8,816 bases of DNA from JBGPBY01 sp041481485 (GTDB lineage Bacteria; Acidobacteriota; Terriglobia; 20CM-2-55-15), in NCBI GenBank assembly GCA_041481485.1, contig JBGPBY010000303.1:1-8816 (forward strand). Direction: 5' to 3'. Each line of letters begins with the position of its first letter. Position 1 is the first letter of the stretch. The notes beneath the pieces were generated by a model that ran no database searches, was not told the DNA's origin, and saw only the letters and a list, made by a program, of their open reading frames with translations. Below are positions 1-6,275 of this stretch, one piece after another. A program made the position numbers and the translations under genes.

Positions 1-19
1 CAATGTCACCAGGTCCATT

Positions 20-46
20 AATCAACGGACAACAAATCAACGGACA
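20..46. repeat. Two-copy 12-bp direct repeat upstream of the SnoaL-like gene
   Basis: AATCAACGGACA occurs at 20-31 and again, identically, at 35-46, a 15-bp period. The second copy lies about 130 bp before the first gene. Two copies at fixed spacing could be a regulator site or simply a short tandem duplication. The window edge is too close to tell whether more copies lie upstream. No clear -35/-10 pair was found between the repeat and the gene. Confidence 0.4.
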
Positions 47-178
47 GTTGCAAGTGAGGACGCCCAGACCCGCGGAGGGTGGGAAGCGCGGGAACTCGCA
101 TGGACTGTTTCGCCTGATCGCGAGTACCGGATTTCTGTTAGCATTCATGAAAAACCGACGGCGGCAAGGAGAACTTTT

Positions 179-715
179 ATGACAATGGCTTCAAGGATTT
201 TGAGGATTGGGACAGTCTCTGTTCTCGCCATTTTGTTCTCCAGCGGCATCGCTGCCGCGCAGCAGCAGCGCGGGGGACAGGCGGATGCGTCGATGGCGTC
301 GCGTCTGCAACGGCTCGAAGACCTGGAGGAAATCCGGACGCTCCTGCTGGACTACGGCCGTCTTCTCGACTCGCGCGATCTTGCGGCTTATTCCAAGCTG
401 TTTGCAAAAGAAGGAGAATGGGTGGGTGGATTTGGTACTGCAAAGGGACCCGCAGCAATTCTCGAATTCATGCAAAAGAATCTGGGTACCGGTCCTAACC
501 GGACAAATACCTATCACATCCTATCGAACTTCGAGATCGTCGTGAATGGGGACTCCGCCACGGCATGGTCCCGTTGGACATTTATCGTTCCCGGCGCCGA
601 CGGCAAGCCCACCATCTCGCAAGCAGGCCGCTACGACGATCTTCTGATTCGCGAGGACGGCCGCTGGAAATTCAAACGCCGCACCGCATCCAACGATATC
701 CCTGCGCCCAAGTAA
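179..715 (+). CDS. Exported SnoaL/NTF2-like domain protein
   Basis: A 178-residue protein with a signal peptide (basic residues R6-R9, hydrophobic core about 11-24, likely cleavage after AIAAA near residue 27). The mature part resembles the SnoaL-like (SnoaL_4, NTF2 fold) group. A leading helix LQRLEDLEEIRTLLLDYGR (43-61) runs into LDSRDLAAYSKLFAKEGEW (63-81), the usual 'D..D...y..lFa.dg' signature. A TYHILSNFEIVVNGDSATAW stretch (111-130) and a closing YDD.....GRWKFKRR strand pair follow. Such folds host small hydrolases, isomerases and binding proteins, so no reaction can be assigned. The start is supported by AAGGAG at 166-171, 7 nt before the ATG. The gene stands alone, 83 bp upstream of the antitoxin gene. 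The export signal is clear; the specific role is unknown. Confidence 0.85.
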   Translation: MTMASRILRIGTVSVLAILFSSGIAAAQQQRGGQADASMASRLQRLEDLEEIRTLLLDYGRLLDSRDLAAYSKLFAKEGEWVGGFGTAKGPAAILEFMQKNLGTGPNRTNTYHILSNFEIVVNGDSATAWSRWTFIVPGADGKPTISQAGRYDDLLIREDGRWKFKRRTASNDIPAPK

Positions 716-763
716 CTGCCGTCGTAGAATTTGGCACGGTGTCCCCAGCTCGCCAATTCACTC

Positions 764-791
764 TTGAGGCAAGCCAAAGTGGTCGTATTAT
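764..791 (+). promoter_or_regulatory. Candidate sigma70-type promoter of the toxin-antitoxin pair
   Basis: TTGAGG (764-769) and TATTAT (786-791) are separated by 16 bp, matching 4 of 6 and 5 of 6 consensus positions. A start point 6-8 nt after the -10 box would fall at about 797-799, on the antitoxin ATG itself. That implies a leaderless transcript. This agrees with the lack of a Shine-Dalgarno sequence before 799. It is an inference from sequence only. Confidence 0.45.
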
Positions 792-798
792 TGTGGTC

Positions 799-1077
799 AT
801 GCGGGTTCGTTCAGCAGATAAAAAAGCCAGGTCCAGCGGCGGAAACTACATTGCGGCAGCTCAATTCAAGACTACGTGTCTCGAAATCCTCGACCGTGTC
901 CGGGAAACGGGAAACGAATGCATTGTCACAAAACACGGCAAACCCGTTGCTCGAGTATGTCCCTGCCAGCCCACCAAAACCGGTCGTTCGTTTTTCGGAT
1001 CTATGAAGGGATCGGTGCTGCGTTACGACCGCCCGTTCGATCCAGTCGATGGCGAGTACGATATCAACCGCGCATAG
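799..1077 (+). CDS. Phd/YefM-family antitoxin
   Basis: A 92-residue protein with the Phd/YefM pattern: a short N-terminal strand, then AAQFKTTCLEILDRVRETG (20-38) and ECIVTKHGKPVARV (40-53), the standard DNA-binding/dimer core. The tail RSFFGSMKGSV....DPVD.EY (63-87) is what lies before a PIN toxin in many such pairs and would wrap the toxin to block it. By family knowledge it neutralises the partner and represses the operon. The frame stays open back to 565, but that stretch overlaps the previous gene and looks non-coding. ATG 799 (alternative GTG 793) fits the family length. No ribosome-binding site precedes it, and the nearby promoter suggests leaderless translation. Its 3' end overlaps the toxin gene by 29 nt. 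Four cysteines (27, 41, 54, 56) are somewhat unusual for this family. Confidence 0.88.
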   Translation: MRVRSADKKARSSGGNYIAAAQFKTTCLEILDRVRETGNECIVTKHGKPVARVCPCQPTKTGRSFFGSMKGSVLRYDRPFDPVDGEYDINRA

Positions 1078-1498
1078 CTTGTTATTGCTCGACACGCATG
1101 TTTGGATCTGGAGCGTGGAAGGTGCGGCCAAACGTATAGGCCGCCGAACCCGCCGTTCCGTCGAGCTCGCCTCGGCACGGGATCGGATTCGCATATCCCC
1201 GGCTTCAATTTTTGAAATCACCGCATTGTGCGCTGCTGGACGCCTCAAACTGGCGCGGCCGATTGAGCAGTGGGTATACGAAGCGCTCGACACCAATGGG
1301 CTCCGTGTCGCGGAATTGTCGGTTGCAGTTGCGCTCGATGCAGGCCAGATAACACGGGCGGAGCTGGCCGACCCAATGGATCGCCTGCTTGTCGCAACAG
1401 CCCGACTGCTGGACGCAACCTTTGCGACTTCGGACGTTGCGATCCTAAAATATGCGGCCGATAGCAACCATGTCCGCGTCATGAACGCCGCTGCGTAA
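1049..1498 (+). CDS. PIN-domain toxin, VapC-like ribonuclease
   Basis: A 149-residue PIN domain. The acidic metal-binding residues are all visible: D15 in LLLLDTHVWIW, E56 in ASIFEIT, D111 in ADPMDRLLVATAR (D108 also in the motif) and D129 in FATSD. In this family these hold Mg/Mn for endoribonuclease attack on tRNA, rRNA or mRNA; the target cannot be read here. The fold appears complete, so the toxin is probably active. The start overlaps the antitoxin gene in another frame and has no Shine-Dalgarno sequence, so expression likely depends on translational coupling. TTG at 1079 would give the more usual 'LLLDTH' N-terminus and cannot be excluded. The gene converges on the next gene with only 25 bp between stops and no visible terminator. 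Confidence 0.88.
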   Translation: MASTISTAHSLLLLDTHVWIWSVEGAAKRIGRRTRRSVELASARDRIRISPASIFEITALCAAGRLKLARPIEQWVYEALDTNGLRVAELSVAVALDAGQITRAELADPMDRLLVATARLLDATFATSDVAILKYAADSNHVRVMNAAA

Positions 1499-1523
1499 CT
1501 TCAGGTCATCGCCAGGCTGGAAC

Positions 1524-2114
1524 CTATTGCTTTTGACCAATCATAGCGTTTACAGCTTCGATAATCATCCCTGAGGTTCCCATTCCTCCAAAGACAGATT
1601 GCCATCCCTTTGGTACGCCTGCACTGAATCCCAGGTTGTCCCCATCTAGACGAATTAACCCGAAAAACGCACCCCATAGATCGTATCTAGGAATTCCCGC
1701 TCGAGAAGAGTTGCTGGAGCCCGATATTGGAGACAGCATCACAACGTAACGCTCGTTCGGTTGCATTATGGAATATTGAACGGGAAGGTCGCTGCGACCC
1801 TGAACTGTCCCTCCCCACTGTGAAACTACTGCCTGCTGCACGATATTAGCGCCCTTCATTATTCGGTCCACTCTCAATACAACATCTGTCTGCAGTCTTC
1901 CATTTAACCCGTAAGGCGCTATCTCCGCTGGAAACACTGACTGTACAGTCACTTCGACAATCACTGGAGCTTTAGCGATCAATTCGGCCGGTCCTTTTGC
2001 CGGAAGTGGCCCGTCCATTTGAAATCGAGTGGTTTGTGAGAACGCAAACAAAGAGAGCAAGAAGGTCCCAAGGACAACTGTCATCACATTGAGAAGTCTC
2101 AAATATCGCGGCAT
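1524..2114 (-). CDS. Exported hypothetical protein, lower GC than neighbours
   Basis: A 196-residue protein with a signal peptide (hydrophobic stretch about 8-25, cleavage likely near FAFS-QTT at 26). After it come a strand-rich block ELIAKAPVIVEVTVQSVF (44-61), LQTDVVLRVDRIMKG (74-88), a VVSQWGGTVQG strand (96-106) and ERYVVMLSP (121-129). This layout resembles exported hypothetical proteins in which a 'risk of secretion/loss' domain ('aD.vv.G.V....t...frV...lKG....v...GG....GeryvlfL') recurs. I do not recognise a named family. A good ribosome-binding site (GGGAG) lies 8 nt before the ATG. Base composition is visibly more A/T-rich than the flanking genes, and an AT-rich palindrome sits upstream, so recent acquisition is possible. 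It follows the three-gene operon in the same direction after a 91-bp gap and may have its own promoter. Confidence 0.75.
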   Translation of the reverse strand: MPRYLRLLNVMTVVLGTFLLSLFAFSQTTRFQMDGPLPAKGPAELIAKAPVIVEVTVQSVFPAEIAPYGLNGRLQTDVVLRVDRIMKGANIVQQAVVSQWGGTVQGRSDLPVQYSIMQPNERYVVMLSPISGSSNSSRAGIPRYDLWGAFFGLIRLDGDNLGFSAGVPKGWQSVFGGMGTSGMIIEAVNAMIGQKQ

Positions 2115-2148
2115 AGAGCTAACTCCCTTCTTGCTATCGGTACTACTC

Positions 2149-2162
2149 TTATTAAGTAATAA
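2149..2162. promoter_or_regulatory. AT-only palindrome upstream of the 1524-2114 gene
   Basis: TTATTA-AG-TAATAA is a 6-2-6 inverted repeat located 35 bp before the ATG of the minus-strand gene, inside otherwise GC-rich DNA. Its position suits a promoter -10 region or an operator. No well-spaced -35 hexamer accompanies it, so the role is only a suggestion. Confidence 0.35.
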
Positions 2163-2205
2163 TCATCAAGTCGGACGACGTGCTCCGTTCCCACAATCCA
2201 CGGAA

Positions 2206-3069
2206 CTACTTCGGAGGTGCGGGCGTTTTACAGGGGGTCGGCGCCCACTTCGAACCGTCGGGCTCAAGCTTGAACTGCGTGCTGGTGTAGAAGGGTTGCG
2301 TCAGATACTTCGAGTCTTCAATCGCGGTGATGACCAGTAGCCAAACAGGCTCACCCGGATCCGACGGCAGCCGATGGATGTACTCCGTGATGGCTGCGGT
2401 TTCGCTGTACGGCACGCCGTTTTTCCGGAGATAGCCTTCCCTGAAATTTGCCGTCACCACCTTCAGCGAGCCGCCGCGGCTGATGGACTCCGCGAGAGCC
2501 GGGCCGCCACGCTGTCCCCTGCCTCCGCCGCCCGGGGCGATCGGGCCGGCGCTGTTGCCGATCTGGGCGCGCACCGTTGCCGCGCCACGTCCCACACCAG
2601 GCCCTTCCCACTGCGCCGTCGAAAAGCCTTGCCAGGTCTTTTCACCGGCCGGCTGTTTGGCCGGATCGAAATTCAGCACGCGCGTTTGCGTGCCCGCGTC
2701 AAAATCCATCTTCAGGGTATTGTCGTCCTGCCATGTGATGTGCAACCGGGTGGGCTGACGCATGATGCCTCCGACGCCGAACGCCTTGCACTGCAAGCCC
2801 GCCGCATCGTCCTTTGCGAGATCCCACGCGTCGGCTGCCCCTCTGCCGGCCTGATTCAACGGCACACTTTCGTAATCGCCCTTCTTCGGGGTCTCGATGC
2901 GATGTCGCCAGTCCTCGCTGACCACCGCAACCCAGTAGCCGGTGAGATCGGCCGGCGCCGACGCTCTCGCGTTGGCCGCGCCTCGTCCGCGCGCCTGCGC
3001 GAACAGCCCCGAGGTAACGGCGCAACAAATGCCGACTGCGATAAGGAGATTCCTTAAACCCGATTTCAT
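2206..3069 (-). CDS. Exported protein sharing the N-terminal domain of the adjacent MBL fusion
   Basis: A 287-residue protein with a signal peptide (1 to about 25, ending GLFAQA). The mature part carries landmarks also present in the N-terminal half of the upstream neighbour: GDYESVPLNQAGRGAADAWD (64-83), a QC pair (93-94), TWQGFSTAQWEG (145-156), FREGYLRKNGVPYSETAAIT (209-228) and a YLTQPF....QFKLEPDG-SKW...PC ending. I recall this as a recurring exported family in Acidobacteriota with no assigned function. A Gly/Arg/Ala-rich insert (about 157-198) interrupts the shared domain exactly where the neighbour reads straight through from QWNG to DVLTVK. The ATG overlaps the neighbour's stop in an ATGA, so translation is probably coupled. 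It is the last gene of the operon. No nucleotide-, metal- or cofactor-binding motif is evident. Confidence 0.8.
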   Translation of the reverse strand: MKSGLRNLLIAVGICCAVTSGLFAQARGRGAANARASAPADLTGYWVAVVSEDWRHRIETPKKGDYESVPLNQAGRGAADAWDLAKDDAAGLQCKAFGVGGIMRQPTRLHITWQDDNTLKMDFDAGTQTRVLNFDPAKQPAGEKTWQGFSTAQWEGPGVGRGAATVRAQIGNSAGPIAPGGGGRGQRGGPALAESISRGGSLKVVTANFREGYLRKNGVPYSETAAITEYIHRLPSDPGEPVWLLVITAIEDSKYLTQPFYTSTQFKLEPDGSKWAPTPCKTPAPPK

Positions 3070-4793
3070 TTCTTCACGCTCAAAATCTTGTAGACCGCTT
3101 CCACAAACTTCGTGCCGCTTTCCACACCATAGCGTCCGTCATAGTCGAGCGTCGGACGCGCGGCCTTCACCTGGTCCAGCGTCATTCCCTTCTTCACCAT
3201 GTCCTGAATGCGATCGCGGATGATGTAGATCATGTCCCGATATTCGACGAGATCGGCCTCGTCGCAAATGCGGCCATGACCGGGGATGATATATGTGCCA
3301 CCTTCCTGCAGATAGTTCGGCACGGCAATCGCGAGTTGCTTGTTCAGGCTCGCCAGAAAACCGTCGACGCCGCCACCCGACTCGGCATCGATTACCGGAT
3401 AGGTTGTCGTGAGAAATGTGTCGCCGCTGACGAGAACATCCGACCCCCTGAAATACACAAAGGAATCGCCGCCCGTGTGTCCTTTGGGATAGTGATACAG
3501 GAACACCGCCTCGTTGTTGAACGCAAAGTCACGCGATTCTTCGAAATATGTATTGAGGGGCAGTTCGGTGACCGGCCGCGACGTCTCGGTCATTCGCGCG
3601 AGCGCGCCTTCATGGGCAATAATTGCCGCGGGATTGCCGTTCACCGTCTCTCCGGCCTGCGAAATCATTTCGTTGCCGCCCGTGTGATCCGGGTCCGGAC
3701 TCGTGTTGATGATCCACCGAATAGGTTTCGTCGAAAGCTTTCGTATCGCAGCGAGGACCTTCTCACGTGTAGCTGCGGCACCGGTATCCACGACAAGAAC
3801 GCCTTCGTCTCCGATCTGCACTGCGATGTTCGCTCCAGCACCGACAAGCATGTAGACGTTGCCCTTCACGTGAACCGTTTCGATTTCGTTTCGGACTTCA
3901 TTGGCGGGCGGAGCGGCCGGCGGCGTATTCTTCAACGTTGTCGCCGGGTTTCCCGCGGCGAGTTTGGTCATGTATTCCGGATATGTCGTTTCCGCGCCGC
4001 CCCAGACTGCAGCGAGGGGCAGCCCGAACTTTTTTGCGAAGTCTGCCTCGAAAGGATTTGTTCCCGGCAGGTAGTGCGGAACCTTCGTCTGGTCCATCGG
4101 CACTTCCATCACGTACTCACAGTTGTATAGCCAGTTCTGATTTCCGCGGTCCATCAACGTGAATTCCTGACTGTTGACGAAAGGCTCGGTGAGGTAGACA
4201 GGATCCGTGATGATCAGCACATGAGAGAGCAGATTTCCGTGCCGGATATAGTGTTCAACGACTGTCGTCAGGTCGCTGCTGGGAAGTCCGCTGCGTCGAT
4301 AAAACTCTTTCTTGATGTGCGTGGTTTTTACGGTAAGAACATCGCCGTTCCACTGACCGGTGGAGAATCCCATGAACGTGTGGGGCGCGTAATCGGGTGG
4401 ATGCGGCCGGCCGTCCATCCAGATCGTTCGGTACTGCTGGTATGTGCCGATGTAAATCTTGTACGCAATGATTTCCTGCGTGGCGGGATCTTTTTCTTCC
4501 CAGATTCGGAACTGCAGCGGTCCGCGATAGATGTGCGGGAGGCTGTAAGGTTCGCACTGGTGCTCCAGAAGACTCACGCGCCGCACATCATACGCATCGG
4601 CATAGCGGCGAGCTGCTTCATTGATAGGAACGCCGGTGAAATCTCCCTGCACGTCGCCGAGAATGCGATCTCCGGCATCTTCATGATAGCGGCCGACCCA
4701 CTCGCCGACGATGCTGAGCTGCGCATAGGCGGGAGTGACAAAGAGCAGCGCCAGCAGGAATCCGCCCAATGTCTTTAAGCCCTGGATGGGCAT
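3066..4793 (-). CDS. Exported fusion: uncharacterised domain plus MBL-fold hydrolase with altered metal site
   Basis: A 575-residue protein with a signal peptide (cleavage near PAYA-Q25). Residues about 28-230 form a domain shared with the downstream gene product. Residues 231-300 are a spacer ending in a Pro/Ala-rich linker (290-298). Residues about 301-575 are an MBL fold, with VLVVDTGA (332-339), GHTGGDS (438-444, H439), VSGDTF (455-460, D458) and IPGHG (503-507, H506). The metal motif, normally HxHxDH, reads S365-P-D367-P-D369-H370. Both site-1 histidines are therefore missing, while D369, H370, H439, D458 and H506 remain. The protein may bind one metal or an atypical pair; its substrate is unknown. 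The ATG directly abuts the upstream gene's TAA, and a GGAGAGG lies 11 nt before it, inside that gene. Downstream there is an ATGA overlap. Export and operon membership are clear; activity is uncertain. Confidence 0.88.
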   Translation of the reverse strand: MPIQGLKTLGGFLLALLFVTPAYAQLSIVGEWVGRYHEDAGDRILGDVQGDFTGVPINEAARRYADAYDVRRVSLLEHQCEPYSLPHIYRGPLQFRIWEEKDPATQEIIAYKIYIGTYQQYRTIWMDGRPHPPDYAPHTFMGFSTGQWNGDVLTVKTTHIKKEFYRRSGLPSSDLTTVVEHYIRHGNLLSHVLIITDPVYLTEPFVNSQEFTLMDRGNQNWLYNCEYVMEVPMDQTKVPHYLPGTNPFEADFAKKFGLPLAAVWGGAETTYPEYMTKLAAGNPATTLKNTPPAAPPANEVRNEIETVHVKGNVYMLVGAGANIAVQIGDEGVLVVDTGAAATREKVLAAIRKLSTKPIRWIINTSPDPDHTGGNEMISQAGETVNGNPAAIIAHEGALARMTETSRPVTELPLNTYFEESRDFAFNNEAVFLYHYPKGHTGGDSFVYFRGSDVLVSGDTFLTTTYPVIDAESGGGVDGFLASLNKQLAIAVPNYLQEGGTYIIPGHGRICDEADLVEYRDMIYIIRDRIQDMVKKGMTLDQVKAARPTLDYDGRYGVESGTKFVEAVYKILSVKK

Positions 4794-5189
4794 TTAATTG
4801 GTGACCTCTCCGGGCTTCTGTCCCCAGCCAAAATTGTCGGACTTGCGGCGCAGCCACAGCATCCGAATGCGATGGTCCTCTGCAACGCGTCCCGGGTTTC
4901 CGTTGATAGTAACGATGTCTCCGTATTTGAGCGTTGCACTCGTGATGCCCTGGCTTCCCAGCTGAGCTGCGCCTCCCCATTCGATCGACCAGCGTTCGAC
5001 TTCGCCCTTCGCATCCTTCACTTCGACCTGGATGAAGGAGTGAGGGTTTCGAAACTGGAACTGCACGAGCTTCCCTTCGATCTGCGTCGTCTTGTCTTCA
5101 AAATAAGTCGCCGCAAAAGAGTGGTGCGCCTCGATGCGCACCGCAAGCAAGACAATGGCAATGCCGGCCAAGAATAGGACTCGTTTCAT
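4794..5189 (-). CDS. Exported DUF6152-like protein, first gene of the operon
   Basis: A 131-residue protein. The signal peptide is about 1-21, and the mature protein begins with HHSFAATYF (22-30). The pattern that follows, with a charged turn, IEGKLVQFQFRNPHSFIQVEV (37-57), a tryptophan-bearing strand RWSIEWGG (66-73) and LKYGDIVTINGNPGR (87-101), matches what I know of DUF6152, a small exported beta-rich family of unknown function. The paired histidines at the mature N-terminus and the NPH motif could bind metal, but this is speculation. ATG 5189 was chosen over an upstream in-frame ATG (5246) because GGAGG sits 6 nt before it and the signal peptide starts there. Its TAA touches the ATG of the MBL fusion. 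It heads the operon, and a candidate promoter lies just upstream. Confidence 0.85.
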   Translation of the reverse strand: MKRVLFLAGIAIVLLAVRIEAHHSFAATYFEDKTTQIEGKLVQFQFRNPHSFIQVEVKDAKGEVERWSIEWGGAAQLGSQGITSATLKYGDIVTINGNPGRVAEDHRIRMLWLRRKSDNFGWGQKPGEVTN

Positions 5190-5217
5190 GCTCTGCCTCC
5201 ACGAAGAATTCGGGGTT

Positions 5218-5246
5218 ACACTATCGCGGATTGCAAACCAACTCAA
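5218..5246 (-). promoter_or_regulatory. Candidate promoter of the three-gene operon, overlapped by a dyad
   Basis: On the minus strand TTGAGT (5246-5241) and TAGTGT (5223-5218) are 17 bp apart, giving a start point near 5211 and a leader of about 22 nt that includes the GGAGG. The -35 box lies inside the inverted repeat GCAAAC-N8-GTTTGC (5233-5252), a possible operator. The -10 match is only moderate. Confidence 0.35.
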
Positions 5247-5259
5247 GTTTGCGTTCCCA

Positions 5260-5309
5260 GCCGCGTTAGCGGCGGCAGTTCCTTAGCCCCCGGCGTGAGC
5301 CGGGGGTAA
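5260..5309. repeat. Twin-hairpin REP-like element
   Basis: Two hairpins stand close together. The first is GCCGC-GTTA-GCGGC (5260-5273). The second is CCCCCGGC-GTGA-GCCGGGGG (5287-5306), which can be extended by TTA/TAA (5283-5285 with 5307-5309) around a bulged G. Both have a four-base GTKA loop, and both lie between divergent genes. This is the usual architecture of repetitive extragenic palindromes. Copy number elsewhere in the genome is not visible here, and no transposase is in the window. Confidence 0.55.
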
Positions 5310-5685
5310 AGAAAACAACAGACAGATCGCACGGGATGAAAACGATCTTCGGCGCTCCCGTATTGTTTGACAGGTCCAATTAGCCTCGGCTTCGAAGAGA
5401 ATCATAAAAGCAGAGAGTAGATGAAACGTTGAATGCCACATTGTGCCCGTGTGTCCGGTCGCAAGTTGTCCACCAGAGGGAAAGTCCCTGCCATTATCAG
5501 CCACTGAGAACATCCATCCGAAGGCCAGCAACGTGCTTGAGGAGCCAAGCGAGTGGCAGCAATCGGACAATGCCGCGGAAGTTGATTGAGCTGCTAAACA
5601 AAATCGTTTCCACTCGGAATGCTGAATCCCCGCCGATCGCGGCCCGAAGCAATCGGCTATGGATCAACGTCCCGAAAATCATCTT
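5310..5685. other. Non-coding spacer upstream of the RRM gene
   Basis: About 375 bp without a convincing gene on either strand. The open frames here give compositions typical of random translation and match no family I know. It contains a perfect TTGACA at 5367-5372 with no acceptable -10 box at 16-18 bp, and a small hairpin AGGGA-AAG-TCCCT (5477-5489). It may carry the promoter and a long 5' leader of the RRM gene, but I cannot place them. Confidence 0.4.
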
Positions 5686-5700
5686 GAGGTGCTACGAATC

Positions 5701-6033
5701 ATGTCCAAGAAAATGTTTGTCGGCAATTTGTCTTTTCAAACCACAGAGAACGATGTTCGCACGGCCTTTGAACAGTTCGGCCCGGTCGAATCCGTTCACA
5801 TCATTACGGACCGCGACACCGGACGCTCGAAAGGTTTCGGTTTTGTGGAAATGAGCGAAGACAGCGCTGAAAAGGCCATTGCCGAAATGAGTGGGGCCCA
5901 GCTCGATGGACGGGCTCTGACCGTTAACGAAGCAAAACCCATGGTTAGACGGGACTTTGCCGGTGGTGGAGGCGGAGGTTATCGCGGCGACAATCGCGGG
6001 GGTCGTGCCAACCGAGGCGGCGACCGGTACTAA
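5701..6033 (+). CDS. RRM-type RNA-binding protein with Gly/Arg-rich tail
   Basis: A 110-residue cytoplasmic protein made of one RNA recognition motif (about 4-80) and a short glycine-rich tail. RNP2 is MFVGNL (5-10) and RNP1 is KGFGFVEM (44-51), with aromatic residues (F6, F46, F48) placed for stacking on RNA bases. The tail (87-110) contains a run of six glycines and repeated RGG/RGD-like steps (YRGD, NRGG, ANRGG), which in this family add non-specific RNA contacts. Bacterial proteins of this kind are often cold-induced and act as RNA chaperones; no target is known here. ATG 5701 is preferred over ATG 5659 because it matches the family N-terminus (MSKKMFVGNL) and has GAGGTG at 5686-5691, 9 nt upstream. 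It appears monocistronic, with a stem-loop just after the stop. Confidence 0.93.
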   Translation: MSKKMFVGNLSFQTTENDVRTAFEQFGPVESVHIITDRDTGRSKGFGFVEMSEDSAEKAIAEMSGAQLDGRALTVNEAKPMVRRDFAGGGGGGYRGDNRGGRANRGGDRY

Positions 6034-6042
6034 TTGTAAGGT

Positions 6043-6071
6043 TCGGTCTCCGGCCCTTGTGCGGAGACCGA
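6043..6071 (+). terminator. Stem-loop after the RRM gene, without a U-tract
   Basis: A perfect 10-bp stem, TCGGTCTCCG (6043-6052) with CGGAGACCGA (6062-6071), closes a 9-nt loop starting 9 nt after the stop codon. The position suits a terminator or a 3'-end stabiliser. However, the following bases (TCTAAACG) lack the run of T expected of an intrinsic terminator. Confidence 0.5.
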
Positions 6072-6275
6072 TCTAAACGTCTGAAGCTCCCACAGACCTT
6101 TTTCTGTTAGAAATCGTCATACCGGTGCCTTCAAATTAGTTCGTCATTGTCCCCTGAGGTCCCAACGGCAAATGATAAGCAACGTTGAAAGTGGATCTCG
6201 GCGGCCCCCTCGTTTATGCTTGCTGGCGTCCTGGAGACGTTCGTTTGTCTCTGCTGATTCCATTCCGCAACATTT

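Noticed and set aside
811..1482. Open frame of 223 codons on the minus strand
   Set aside because: It lies opposite the toxin-antitoxin pair, whose frames have clear family motifs; its composition (Ser/Arg/Ala-rich) is that of an antisense shadow.
2187..2206. GTTCC-N10-GGAAC as a terminator of the three-gene operon
   Set aside because: Only five base pairs, a long loop and no T-run on the transcribed side.
3276..4130. Open frame of 284 codons on the plus strand
   Set aside because: It is antisense to the MBL fusion, rich in Arg and Cys, and without a recognisable domain.
5367..5372. Perfect TTGACA upstream of the RRM gene
   Set aside because: No acceptable -10 hexamer at 16-18 bp (CTTCGA/TTCGAA there), so I do not call a promoter.
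5470..5495. GAGGGAAAGTCC resembling part of the RNase P RNA core
   Set aside because: The pairing partner motif (ACAGAA...GGCTTA type) and the other conserved RNase P helices are missing nearby, so it is a chance match.
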